A stretch of DNA of 28,910 nucleotides. Source: 66-474 sp035547895 (GTDB taxonomy: Bacteria; Pseudomonadota; Gammaproteobacteria; Xanthomonadales; Rhodanobacteraceae). Below are positions 22,108 to 28,910 of this stretch, in pieces (within the stretch, counting starts at the first letter, position 1; the number at the start of each line of letters is the position of its first letter). The stretch lies in assembly GCA_035547895.1 (NCBI GenBank), contig DASZTT010000009.1:1-28910 (forward strand). Direction: 5' to 3'. The notes below the pieces were generated by a model that saw nothing but the letters and a program-made list of their open reading frames with translations, was not told the origin of the DNA and searched no databases. The translations under genes and the position numbers were made by a program.

Positions 22108-23400
22108 TTACTTCGCGGAGGCCGGCGGCGCCACGCTCGATGCCGACGACACCGTCACGGCCGGGGCCGGCGTGGTGGTGGTGCCGTTGCCGCGGTGGAA
22201 CAGCAGCAGGATCGCATCCCACAGCCGCTTGAAGAAGCCGCCTTGCGGCGCGTCCTTCAGCACCACCAGTGGTTCCGTGACCAGCGGCTTGCCGTCGAAG
22301 GTGATTTTCAGCGAACCCACCTGCTGGCCCTGCTTGAACGGCGCGATCAGGCGTTGCGGGATTTCCAGCGTGGCCTGCAGTTCGTCGTACTTGCCGCGCG
22401 GGATCGTCACCGAGGCATCTTCCGCGATGCCGAGCTCGAGGTTGTCGGCTTCGCCCTTCCACAGCCGCGGTGTCGCCAGCACCTGGCCGGCCTTGTAGAG
22501 GTCGTGGGTGCGATAGAAGTTGAAGCCCCAGTTCAGCAGCGCCTCGTCGCCGGTGGTCGCCGCGTTCATGTCGGGACCGCCCATCGTCACCGCGATCAGG
22601 CGCATGCCGTTGCGCAGCGCCGAGGCCGCGAGGCAGAAGCCGGCTTCCTTGGTCGAGCCGGTCTTGATGCCGTCCACGCTCGGGTCGGTCCACAGCAGCG
22701 TGTTGCGGTTGTGCTGGGTGATGCCGTTCCACTCGAACGACTTGATCGCCGAGATCTTGTATTGCTCGGGGAAGTTCCTGATCAGCGCGCGCGACAGGAT
22801 CGCGATGTCGTGGGCGGTGCTGTAGTGGTCCGGCGCGGGATAGCCCGAAGCGTTGATGAAGTGGGTGTTGTCCATGCCGAGCCGCTTGGCGTAGGCGTTC
22901 ATCATCTCCGCGAAGGCCTGCTCCGAGCCGGCGACGTGTTCGGCCAAGGCGATCGCCGCGTCGTTGCCGGACTGGATGATCATCCCGTACAGCAGGTCCT
23001 TCAGCGCCACGTCGGAATTCAACTTCAGGAAACTGGTCGAGCCGTCGGTGCCCGCGCCGCCCGCGCGCCAGGCGTGCTCGCTGATATGCACCTTGTCGTC
23101 CAGATGGATCTTGCCGGCCGCGATCTCGGCGTTGACCACGTACTCGGTCATGATCTTGGTCAGCGAGGCCGGCGCGCGGCGCTGGTCCATGTTGCTGGAC
23201 GCCAGGATCTGCCCGTTCGCGTAATCCATCAGCACCCACGCCTGTGCGTTCGGCTGCGGCGCCGGCGGAATCGGTGTCTCGGGAATCGTCGGCACCGGCC
23301 TGGGCGGCGTCGAGGGCTTGGGCGGCAGCGGTGCCTGGGCGAACAAAGCGCCGGTAAAGGCGACCAGGGAAAACGTCAGCAACGAACGCAGGCTTTTCAT
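22108..23400 (-). CDS. dacC: D-alanyl-D-alanine carboxypeptidase (PBP5/6 type)
   Basis: A 430-residue DD-carboxypeptidase that removes the terminal D-Ala of peptidoglycan pentapeptides in the periplasm. A signal peptide (MKSLRSLLTFSLVAFTGALF) leads into a Pro-rich linker. The catalytic domain has ASLTK (Ser-x-x-Lys), SGN and KTGS, the three active-site motifs, then the PBP5_C beta domain. GGFFKRLWDAILLLFHR is an amphipathic membrane-anchor helix. After the anchor there is an unusual Thr/Pro/Ala/Ser tail of about 30 residues; E. coli PBP5 ends at the anchor. ATG 23400 is chosen because the signal peptide begins there, with AAAGAGAA upstream; ATG 23430 is in frame but adds an unconserved polar leader. 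Confidence 0.93.
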   Translation of the reverse strand: MKSLRSLLTFSLVAFTGALFAQAPLPPKPSTPPRPVPTIPETPIPPAPQPNAQAWVLMDYANGQILASSNMDQRRAPASLTKIMTEYVVNAEIAAGKIHLDDKVHISEHAWRAGGAGTDGSTSFLKLNSDVALKDLLYGMIIQSGNDAAIALAEHVAGSEQAFAEMMNAYAKRLGMDNTHFINASGYPAPDHYSTAHDIAILSRALIRNFPEQYKISAIKSFEWNGITQHNRNTLLWTDPSVDGIKTGSTKEAGFCLAASALRNGMRLIAVTMGGPDMNAATTGDEALLNWGFNFYRTHDLYKAGQVLATPRLWKGEADNLELGIAEDASVTIPRGKYDELQATLEIPQRLIAPFKQGQQVGSLKITFDGKPLVTEPLVVLKDAPQGGFFKRLWDAILLLFHRGNGTTTTPAPAVTVSSASSVAPPASAK

Positions 23401-23563
23401 AGATTCTCTTTCATTTGTTCGATCGTCCATGATCGCTGCAGCAGCAAATCACGTATCGTACGCGACCCTTTCGCGCATATGAAGGTCACTGGCCCGAGCC
23501 GCCGTCGATGGCCAAAAACTCCGTGGCCTTGCTTTCAAAAAGGCCGCTCGGCAGAGGGCCCGT

Positions 23564-24475
23564 TCACTGGATCGCCACGTTGGCGTGCGGCAAACCCAGC
23601 GCATCCAGGCGCGCGGTGGTGCGATCCACCGTGTCCACGTCGGGCAGCGGTCCGATCTGCACGCGTTGCAGGGTGCGTCCATTCACGCTGGCCGCGACCA
23701 CGCGCACCGTGCCGAGGCCCAAGCCCCGCAGGCGCGACGCCAACCGTTCCGCGTTGCCCGCCTCCGCGAACGCACCGACCTGCACGTACAGTTGCGGCGG
23801 CTTGCCCGTTCGCGATGTGACCGCGCCGACGGGCGCGGGTTCCGCGTTCGGGTGCGAGGGATCGATGCCCTGCACTTCGACCAGGCCCGTGCCGCGCGGC
23901 CAGATGCCGATGCGCACCGCCGCGGCCAACGACAGATCGATGATGCGGTTGGGCACGAACGGCCCGCGATCGTTGATGCGCACGATCACGCTCTTGCCGT
24001 TCTGAAGGTTGGTGACGCGCGCGAAGCTCGGCAGCGGCAGCACCTTGCTGGCGGCCGAGAACTTGTACATGTCGTAGGTTTCGAAGTTCGACGTCTTGTA
24101 GCCGTTGAACTTGGTGCCGTAGTACGAGGCGATGCCGCGTTCGTCATAGCCGGCCGCGCTGGGAAGCACGCGATAGGTTTCGCCGTTCACCGCGTAAGGC
24201 GACTTGTTGCCGTAGCGGGACAGCGGCAGCGCCTCCGGCAAGGGTTCTGGAATCCTGCTGAAATCGATGCCCGCGATGTCCGGCGTGGAATCGTTGCGAT
24301 GTCGATAGCGCGCGGATTGCGAAAGGCCGGTGTCGTCGCGCCACGGCGCGCCGCTGCTGCCGCCGCCTGCACGCGCGGCGGGCCGTTTCGGGTTCGACGA
24401 ACATGCCGCCAATGTCAGCACCGCCAACGCCGACAGCGCCAGCAATGCGCGCAGCGCCCGTTCGCCGCGCGTCAT
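23564..24475 (-). CDS. rlpA: RlpA-type septal lipoprotein with altered active site
   Basis: A 303-residue lipoprotein (lipobox LTLAAC) with a DPBB barrel at about 114-205 and a SPOR domain at about 225-303 (YVQVGAFAEAGNAERLASRL) that targets septal denuded glycan. RlpA of Pseudomonas aeruginosa is a lytic transglycosylase for such glycan. GIASYYG, VIVRINDRGPF and the acidic E132 are present. The usual TAAHKTLP is FSAASKVLP here, so Ser143 replaces the His that sits eleven residues after the Glu (E120/H131 in P. aeruginosa, recalled). The protein may bind but not cleave glycan. Its ATG overlaps the mltB stop (ATGA), coupling it to a second transglycosylase gene. Confidence 0.92.
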   Translation of the reverse strand: MTRGERALRALLALSALAVLTLAACSSNPKRPAARAGGGSSGAPWRDDTGLSQSARYRHRNDSTPDIAGIDFSRIPEPLPEALPLSRYGNKSPYAVNGETYRVLPSAAGYDERGIASYYGTKFNGYKTSNFETYDMYKFSAASKVLPLPSFARVTNLQNGKSVIVRINDRGPFVPNRIIDLSLAAAVRIGIWPRGTGLVEVQGIDPSHPNAEPAPVGAVTSRTGKPPQLYVQVGAFAEAGNAERLASRLRGLGLGTVRVVAASVNGRTLQRVQIGPLPDVDTVDRTTARLDALGLPHANVAIQ

Positions 24476-25506
24476 TGCGTTGCGACGCCGCGCGCGATCG
24501 CGTCGGCCAGTTGCATCACCGCCAGCGCGTACATCGGGCTCTTGTTGTAGCGTGTGATCACGTAGAAATTGGAGAACGTCAGCCAGTACTCGGGGCCGTT
24601 CGCGCCATCCAGCGTCAACAGGTTCGCAGGCAACGACGGGTCTTCCTGCGCTGTCGGGGCGTAGCCCGCGGCGGTGAATTTTTCCAGCGGCGTCGCGGGC
24701 ATCACGTTCTCGTACGTGGGCGCGGCCGCCGCGTTGGCGCTGGCTTGCGCCTGTACCGCGACCGGCTGCCCGTTCTGCCAGCCGTGCGCACGGAAATAGT
24801 TGGCGATGCTGGCGAACGCATCAGGCAGCGAAGCCATCAGGTTGATGTGGCCATCGCCGTCGGCGTCCACCGCAAAATCACGGATGCTGGAGGGCATGAA
24901 CTGCGCGAGGCCTTCGGCACCCGCGTAGGAACCGTAGATGTCGGGAATCGCGCCGGGCAGTTTGTCCGGCGGCAGTTCCAGCAGTGTCTTCAACTCGCCG
25001 CGGAAATAATCCGCGCGTGGCGGATAGTGGAACGCCAGCGTCGTCAGCGCATCCAGCACGCGATAGCTGCCGGTGTTGCTGCCGTAATTGGTTTCCACGC
25101 CGACGATCGCGACGATGAGTTGCGGCGGCACGCCGTACTGCTGGCCGATCTGGTCGAGCAGGGCGGCGTGTTGGCGATAGAACGTCACGCCTTCGTCGAT
25201 CCGCTCGGGGTTCAGGAAGATCGGGCGGTACTCGCTCCACGGCTTCTTCTCGGCCGGGCGGTTCATCGCGTCGATGATGCTTTGCTTCACCACCGCACCG
25301 GCCAGCAGCGCGTCCAGGTCGGCGGGATTCTTGCCGGTGTCCTTCGCCACCTCGCTGACCAGCGCGGCTTCGCCGGGACCCAGCGGTGCGGCGGTCGCAG
25401 TACTGGCGGCGCTGGCCGGCGAAGCGGCGGTTTGCGCGCCGGCGGCGAGCGGGAACAATCCGGAAAACGCGAGCAACAGCGAGGTCTTGCGAAGGGATGA
25501 AGGCAC
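24472..25506 (-). CDS. mltB: Membrane-bound lytic murein transglycosylase B
   Basis: A 344-residue family-3 lytic transglycosylase cleaving the MurNAc-GlcNAc bond to 1,6-anhydroMurNAc. It begins with a signal-like segment (LLLAFSGLFPLAAGA) without an obvious lipobox, so it may be soluble periplasmic. The catalytic Glu lies in IVGVETNYGSNTGSYRVLDA, and the second signature is GAEGLAQFMPSSIRDFAVDADGDGHI. An extra Ala-rich stretch (QAQASANAAAAP) separates the core from the C-terminal part. The start is GTG 25506, the only start preceding the signal segment. It overlaps rlpA by four bases and heads mltB-rlpA-dacC-ybeD-lipB. Confidence 0.93.
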   Translation of the reverse strand: MPSSLRKTSLLLAFSGLFPLAAGAQTAASPASAASTATAAPLGPGEAALVSEVAKDTGKNPADLDALLAGAVVKQSIIDAMNRPAEKKPWSEYRPIFLNPERIDEGVTFYRQHAALLDQIGQQYGVPPQLIVAIVGVETNYGSNTGSYRVLDALTTLAFHYPPRADYFRGELKTLLELPPDKLPGAIPDIYGSYAGAEGLAQFMPSSIRDFAVDADGDGHINLMASLPDAFASIANYFRAHGWQNGQPVAVQAQASANAAAAPTYENVMPATPLEKFTAAGYAPTAQEDPSLPANLLTLDGANGPEYWLTFSNFYVITRYNKSPMYALAVMQLADAIARGVATQ

Positions 25507-25676
25507 GGCGTACGGGCGGTCGCGAATGTGCAGCGCAGCCTAACATGCACGACGGGCGGCATGCGTCTTTGCAAGCATCCGGCGCGGCCGCTTGACGGCG
25601 CCTGCACGCACGGCGACGCTAGGCGGGAAGGGCAGGTCGATCAGGCAGCCAACCGGCGGGCTGACGGAGTACCTCC

Positions 25677-25994
25677 ATGATCATGCGCATCTGGCGTGGC
25701 ATCACCTCGAAAGAGCAGGCCGATGCCTATCTCGAACACCTGCAGCAGACCGCGCTGCCTGCACTGAAGGAGTACAAGGGCCAGCGCGGCGCGTGGGTAC
25801 TGCGGCGCGTGCAGGGCGAGCAATGCGAATTCCAGGTGCTGACGTTGTGGGATTCCATGAAGTCGCTGCACGCCTACGCCGGCAAGAAGCCGGAGCGCGC
25901 GGTGTATTACGACGAAGACGACAAGTACCTGCTGGACATGGAACCTCTGGTGCGGCATTACGAAGTGGCCGATACGGTGTTGCCGCAGCACTGA
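25677..25994 (+). CDS. Small dimeric alpha/beta-barrel (ABM-like) protein
   Basis: A 105-residue protein. It begins MIMRIWRGITSKEQADAYLE, continues with QTALPALKEYKGQRGAWVLR and has FQVLTLWDSMKSLHAYAGKK and AVYYDEDDKYLLDMEP. This resembles antibiotic-biosynthesis-monooxygenase-fold proteins (R-x-W-x-G near the start, a strand with L-T-L-W-x-S, and a helix with S-L-x-A-Y-A-G). GGAG seven bases before ATG 25677 decides the start. It is followed 28 bases later by the metallo-hydrolase on the same strand, so the pair is probably co-transcribed. Catalytic role unknown. Confidence 0.75.
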   Translation: MIMRIWRGITSKEQADAYLEHLQQTALPALKEYKGQRGAWVLRRVQGEQCEFQVLTLWDSMKSLHAYAGKKPERAVYYDEDDKYLLDMEPLVRHYEVADTVLPQH

Positions 25995-26022
25995 ACGCGC
26001 CGCGCCACAGGGTGAAACGAGC

Positions 26023-26904
26023 ATGCCGCGAATCGATCCGTCGCACCCCGAAGTCGAATCCTTCCTGCACAAGGACACCGGCACGTGGACGCACGTCGTC
26101 CACGACGGCGAAGCCGCGGCGATCATCGATCCGGTGCTGGATTACGAGGCTGCGGCGGCGCGCACGTCCACGGCCAGCGCCGATGCGGTGCTCGCATTCG
26201 TGCGGTCGCGGGCGTTGCGCGTCGAGTGGATCCTCGAAACCCACGCGCACGCCGATCATCTGAGCGCCGCCGGCCACCTGCACGATGCCACTGCTGCGCC
26301 CGTCGCGATCGGGCACGGCATCGTCGAGGTGCAGGCACACTTCAAGCGGGTGTTCGGGCTGGGCGACGAATTCGTCGCGGATGGCCGGCAGTTCGACCGG
26401 CTGCTGGACGACGGCGATGAACTCTCCGTCGGTGCGTTGCGCATGCGGGCGATCGCCACGCCCGGCCATACCCGCGACGGCCTGACCTACGTCGCCGGCG
26501 ACGCGGCCTTCATCGGCGACACCTTGTTCGCGCCCGACCTCGGCACCGCCCGCTGCGATTTCCCCGGCGGCGACGCGGCGCAGTTGTACGCGTCCATCCG
26601 CCGCATCCTCGCGCTGCCGGAAAACACGCGCCTGTTCCTGTGCCACGACTATCCGCCGCCGGCGCGCACGGCGTCGCGTGAAACGACGATCGCGCGCGAA
26701 GCGGACGAGAACGTGCAGATCGGCGGCGGCGTGGATGAAGCCGAATTCGTCGCCAAGCGCCGCGCGCGCGACGCCACGCTGCCGGTGCCGCGCCTGCTGC
26801 TGCCTGCACTGCAAGTCAACATTCGCGGCGGCCGCCTGCCGCCCCCGGACGCCGACGGCCAACGCTATCTCCGCGTGCCACTGGATCGCATCGGGGTGCA
26901 TTGA
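26023..26904 (+). CDS. Metallo-beta-lactamase fold hydrolase, persulfide dioxygenase-like
   Basis: A 293-residue MBL-fold protein. The metal site is visible as THAHADHLSAA (HxHxDH), PGHTRDGLTY (His), GDTLFAPDLGTARCDFPGGD (Asp) and CHDYPP (His). D-x-G-x-A-R-x-D-F-P-G-G is the signature of the ETHE1/Blh persulfide dioxygenase group, which binds one iron and oxidises glutathione persulfide to sulfite. A C-terminal extension (ALQVNIRGGRLPPPD, then PLDRIG) is typical of the bacterial Blh branch. No rhodanese domain is fused and no sqr is adjacent. Sulfite from this enzyme could be the substrate of the SoeABC-like complex 13 kb away (inference). Confidence 0.85.
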   Translation: MPRIDPSHPEVESFLHKDTGTWTHVVHDGEAAAIIDPVLDYEAAAARTSTASADAVLAFVRSRALRVEWILETHAHADHLSAAGHLHDATAAPVAIGHGIVEVQAHFKRVFGLGDEFVADGRQFDRLLDDGDELSVGALRMRAIATPGHTRDGLTYVAGDAAFIGDTLFAPDLGTARCDFPGGDAAQLYASIRRILALPENTRLFLCHDYPPPARTASRETTIAREADENVQIGGGVDEAEFVAKRRARDATLPVPRLLLPALQVNIRGGRLPPPDADGQRYLRVPLDRIGVH

Positions 26905-26939
26905 CGAACGCAGGATTGGCGGGCGCGATACCACGACAT

Positions 26940-28121
26940 TCAGCGTGGCGCCTGGCGCAATCCGACGGCGCAGGCGAGCGAAGCCAGAACCACCAGCACG
27001 ATCGCGAATACACGGTGCGCGTCCACCGCTCCGGTTCGCAGCGACAGCAATCCCACCCCGATCACCGGCAGCGAATTGGCGCTGTAGCAGACCAGCAGGA
27101 AACTCGATACCAATTCCGCGCGCTGCCGCTCCGGCGCGATTTCGTTGACGATCTGCAGGCTGCCACGGTAGCCCAGCGCCATCGCGGCGCCGGTGAAGAG
27201 CGTGGCCAGCACCAGCAGCCCCATCGAATGCACTGCTTCGGCCAGCGTGAGCAGACCCAGCCCGAGCCACAACAGGACCAGCGCCGCTGCCATCGCCGTG
27301 CGCCCGCGAAGCGCCTGGGTGAGCGCCGCAACGACTGCGCCGCAGGCGAAGAACAACGAGACGATGCCCCCGACGACCAGCGGCGCGCCGCGATGCAGGC
27401 TGCGCACCAGCATCTCCGGCGCCAGCGCGGCGTAGAACCCGCCCAGTGCGAATGCGGCGAACGCGATCGCCGCCGGCGCGACGAATGCCAGGCGCAGTTC
27501 GCGCGGTACGCCGATGCGCGGGCGCAATTCGAGTTGGGCGATCGATCGCGCGGGTTGCTGCACGGTTTCCTTCACCCGCCACAACGCCGCGGACAAGGCG
27601 AGCAGCAACACCAGGAAAGCGAGGTATGGCAACCGCAGCGGCCAGGGTGCGAATTGCGCCAGAATGCCTGCGAGCACGGCACCGAATGCCAGGCCGCCCA
27701 GGTTGGCCGCGCTTGCCACCACTGCTGCGCGCACGCGATTGCCGTGCGGTTCCAGTTCCGCGATCCAGGCGGTCAGCGCAGCCGCGCCCAGTCCTGCCGC
27801 GAAACCGTTGAGGATGCGTGCGGGAAACAGCCAGGCCATGCTGTTTGCAAACAGAAACAGCAGCGCGCTGGCGCAGGTGATGCCCAGCGCGATCAGCGTG
27901 GCCGGGCGACGGCCAATCTGGTCGGAGAGCCGGCCGAAGAAGAACAACACGGCGAGATTGCCGACCACGTATACCGCGTAGATCGCGGTGACGATGAGCT
28001 CGGAGAAATGGAATTGTCGCCGATAAACCGGATACAGCGGCGTCAGCAACGTGCTGCCGACATAAAGCAGGCCGATGGCTGCGGCCGCGATCCACATCGG
28101 GCGTTGCGAGCTTCCCTGCAT
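26940..28121 (-). CDS. MFS transporter
   Basis: A 393-residue major facilitator superfamily protein with about twelve hydrophobic segments. The family loop between helices 2 and 3 is seen as FGRLSDQIGRRPA, and LFPARILNGFAAGLGAAALT corresponds to helix 4. The pattern is that of drug/metabolite efflux DHA1-like carriers; the substrate cannot be read. ATG 28121 is taken as start; ATG 28097 lies closer to the first helix and is also possible, while ATG 28154 adds an unconserved leader. The gene is convergent with the metallo-hydrolase, 35 bases from its stop, and divergent from the endonuclease-family gene. Confidence 0.88.
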   Translation of the reverse strand: MQGSSQRPMWIAAAAIGLLYVGSTLLTPLYPVYRRQFHFSELIVTAIYAVYVVGNLAVLFFFGRLSDQIGRRPATLIALGITCASALLFLFANSMAWLFPARILNGFAAGLGAAALTAWIAELEPHGNRVRAAVVASAANLGGLAFGAVLAGILAQFAPWPLRLPYLAFLVLLLALSAALWRVKETVQQPARSIAQLELRPRIGVPRELRLAFVAPAAIAFAAFALGGFYAALAPEMLVRSLHRGAPLVVGGIVSLFFACGAVVAALTQALRGRTAMAAALVLLWLGLGLLTLAEAVHSMGLLVLATLFTGAAMALGYRGSLQIVNEIAPERQRAELVSSFLLVCYSANSLPVIGVGLLSLRTGAVDAHRVFAIVLVVLASLACAVGLRQAPR

Positions 28122-28247
28122 GCTTCGATTATCGGGGCACGAAGGTGAATGCATCCGGGCGCGAAGCCTGCAAGAATCGTTCGCAGATTCGATGACCGCT
28201 GCGCGAACGGCCTGCTAGAGTCGGGCGTGATCGGCGGGAGAAGTTCC

Positions 28248-28910
28248 ATGTCTGCTTCGCGCTTGCTGCTGCTCGCCATGTGTTTCGTCGTGTCGGTCGT
28301 GGTCGGCCGGCCCTCCCATGCCGCCGACGCGTTGCGCGTGATGACTTTCAATGTGCGCTACCCGGCCCCCGACGACGGTCCCGAGCGCTGGGAGTTGCGG
28401 CGCGACCTGTTCGTGAAGACGATCCGCGAGCAGCACCCGGACGTGTTCGGCACCCAGGAGCTGTACAAGGAGCAGGGCGACTACGTGGTCGCGAAACTTC
28501 CCGGGTACAAGTGGTTCGGGATGGGCCGCAAGGGCGGCGATGGCGACGAACACATGGGCGTGTTCTACCGCACGCATGAACTGCGCGTGCTCGACTCCGG
28601 CAACTTCTGGCTGTCCGACACGCCGGATGTGCCGGGCAGCGACACCTGGGGCACGCCGTTTCCGCGCATGGTCACGTGGGCTCGTTTCCAGCGGAAGGAT
28701 GACGGCCGCACCTTCATCCTGTTCGACACCCACCTGCCGTACCGCGAACAGGACCACGTCGCGCGCGAAAAGGGCGCGGCGGTGATCCTGAAACGCATCG
28801 CCAAACTGCCCGCCGGCGAGCCGTTCGTGTTGACCGGCGACTTCAACACCACGCCCGACAGCAAGGTACACGCGATGCTGACGCAGCACCTCGAGGACGC
28901 GTGGCTGGTC
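28248..28910 (+). CDS. Secreted endonuclease/exonuclease/phosphatase-family protein (partial, runs off right edge)
   Basis: The first 221 residues of an EEP-family (DNase I-like) protein. A signal peptide (LLLLAMCFVVSVVVG...SHA) precedes the mature start ALRVMTFNVRYPAPDD (the N of FNVR is a metal-site residue). FGTQELYK gives the second metal-binding Glu, followed by GVFYRTHELRVLDSGNFWLS, FDTHLPYREQD and TGDFNTTPDS. Such secreted proteins are phosphodiesterases or phosphatases; some cleave nucleic acid, others phospholipid or sugar phosphates. GGGAG stands eight bases before the ATG. The conserved C-terminal SDH motif lies beyond the window. Confidence 0.85.
   Translation, partial: MSASRLLLLAMCFVVSVVVGRPSHAADALRVMTFNVRYPAPDDGPERWELRRDLFVKTIREQHPDVFGTQELYKEQGDYVVAKLPGYKWFGMGRKGGDGDEHMGVFYRTHELRVLDSGNFWLSDTPDVPGSDTWGTPFPRMVTWARFQRKDDGRTFILFDTHLPYREQDHVAREKGAAVILKRIAKLPAGEPFVLTGDFNTTPDSKVHAMLTQHLEDAWLV

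Noticed and set aside
23495..23563. Possible terminator after rlpA (GGCC repeats with T runs on the minus strand)
   Set aside because: The GGCC/GGCC pairing is only four bases and the T runs lie inside the loop and downstream; evidence is too thin.
1..28910. Search for tRNA, rRNA, CRISPR arrays, transposase or phage genes
   Set aside because: No cloverleaf-like gene, regularly spaced repeats or mobile-element enzyme was recognised by eye. The repeats found are REP-type palindromes and one local duplication.

Overview
The window is GC-rich chromosomal DNA from a gammaproteobacterium of the Xanthomonadales/Lysobacterales, most likely near Rhodanobacteraceae or Xanthomonadaceae. This is inferred from the gene neighbourhoods (pteridine reductase - folK - folB - tsaD // rpsU - yqeY; mltB - rlpA - dacC - ybeD - lipB), the very high third-position GC, and short REP-type palindromes scattered in and between genes. 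No tRNA, rRNA, CRISPR array, phage or transposase gene was found. Coding density is high and no gene-free stretch exceeds about 200 bases.

Layout. 1-4.0 kb: a MidA-type methyltransferase running off the left edge, a pteridine reductase, an EcsC-like protein, and a minus-strand tsaD-folB-folK operon (tRNA t6A modification and folate synthesis). 4.0-4.9 kb: rpsU behind a near-consensus sigma-70 promoter, then yqeY. 5.0-5.8 kb: a DUF481 outer-membrane barrel.

5.9-12.9 kb is the most distinctive part. It is a minus-strand cluster that I read as a cytoplasm-facing SoeABC-type sulfite dehydrogenase: a molybdopterin catalytic subunit (soeA), a four-cluster ferredoxin subunit (soeB) and a DmsC/NrfD-like membrane anchor (soeC). 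An SLC13-type permease with RCK_C domains lies between soeA and soeB. A possible 45-residue Cys-rich protein overlaps the soeA stop. The 5' end of soeA is partly duplicated around a large inverted-repeat element, and soeA and soeB carry REP-like insertions that stay in frame. A divergent WYL-domain regulator overlaps a patatin-like phospholipase gene.

14.8-18.2 kb: a ChaN-like secreted protein bracketed by two inverted copies of one REP element, then uvrD. 18.3-21.8 kb: a small membrane protein, the periplasmic protease Prc, and lipB. 21.8-25.5 kb: an envelope group, transcribed mltB, rlpA, dacC, ybeD, lipB, combining peptidoglycan remodelling with lipoylation. RlpA lacks the usual catalytic histidine. 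25.7-28.9 kb: an ABM-fold-like protein, a persulfide-dioxygenase-like metallo-hydrolase, an MFS transporter, and a secreted endonuclease/exonuclease/phosphatase-family protein cut by the right edge.

Functionally, the sulfite dehydrogenase and the persulfide-dioxygenase-like enzyme would fit disposal of reduced sulfur (persulfide to sulfite to sulfate, electrons to quinone). The two loci are 13 kb apart, so the link is an inference. The best candidates for something not described before are the soe locus architecture (permease inside the operon, coupled Cys-rich mini-protein, duplicated 5' end, in-frame REP insertions) and the altered active site of RlpA.
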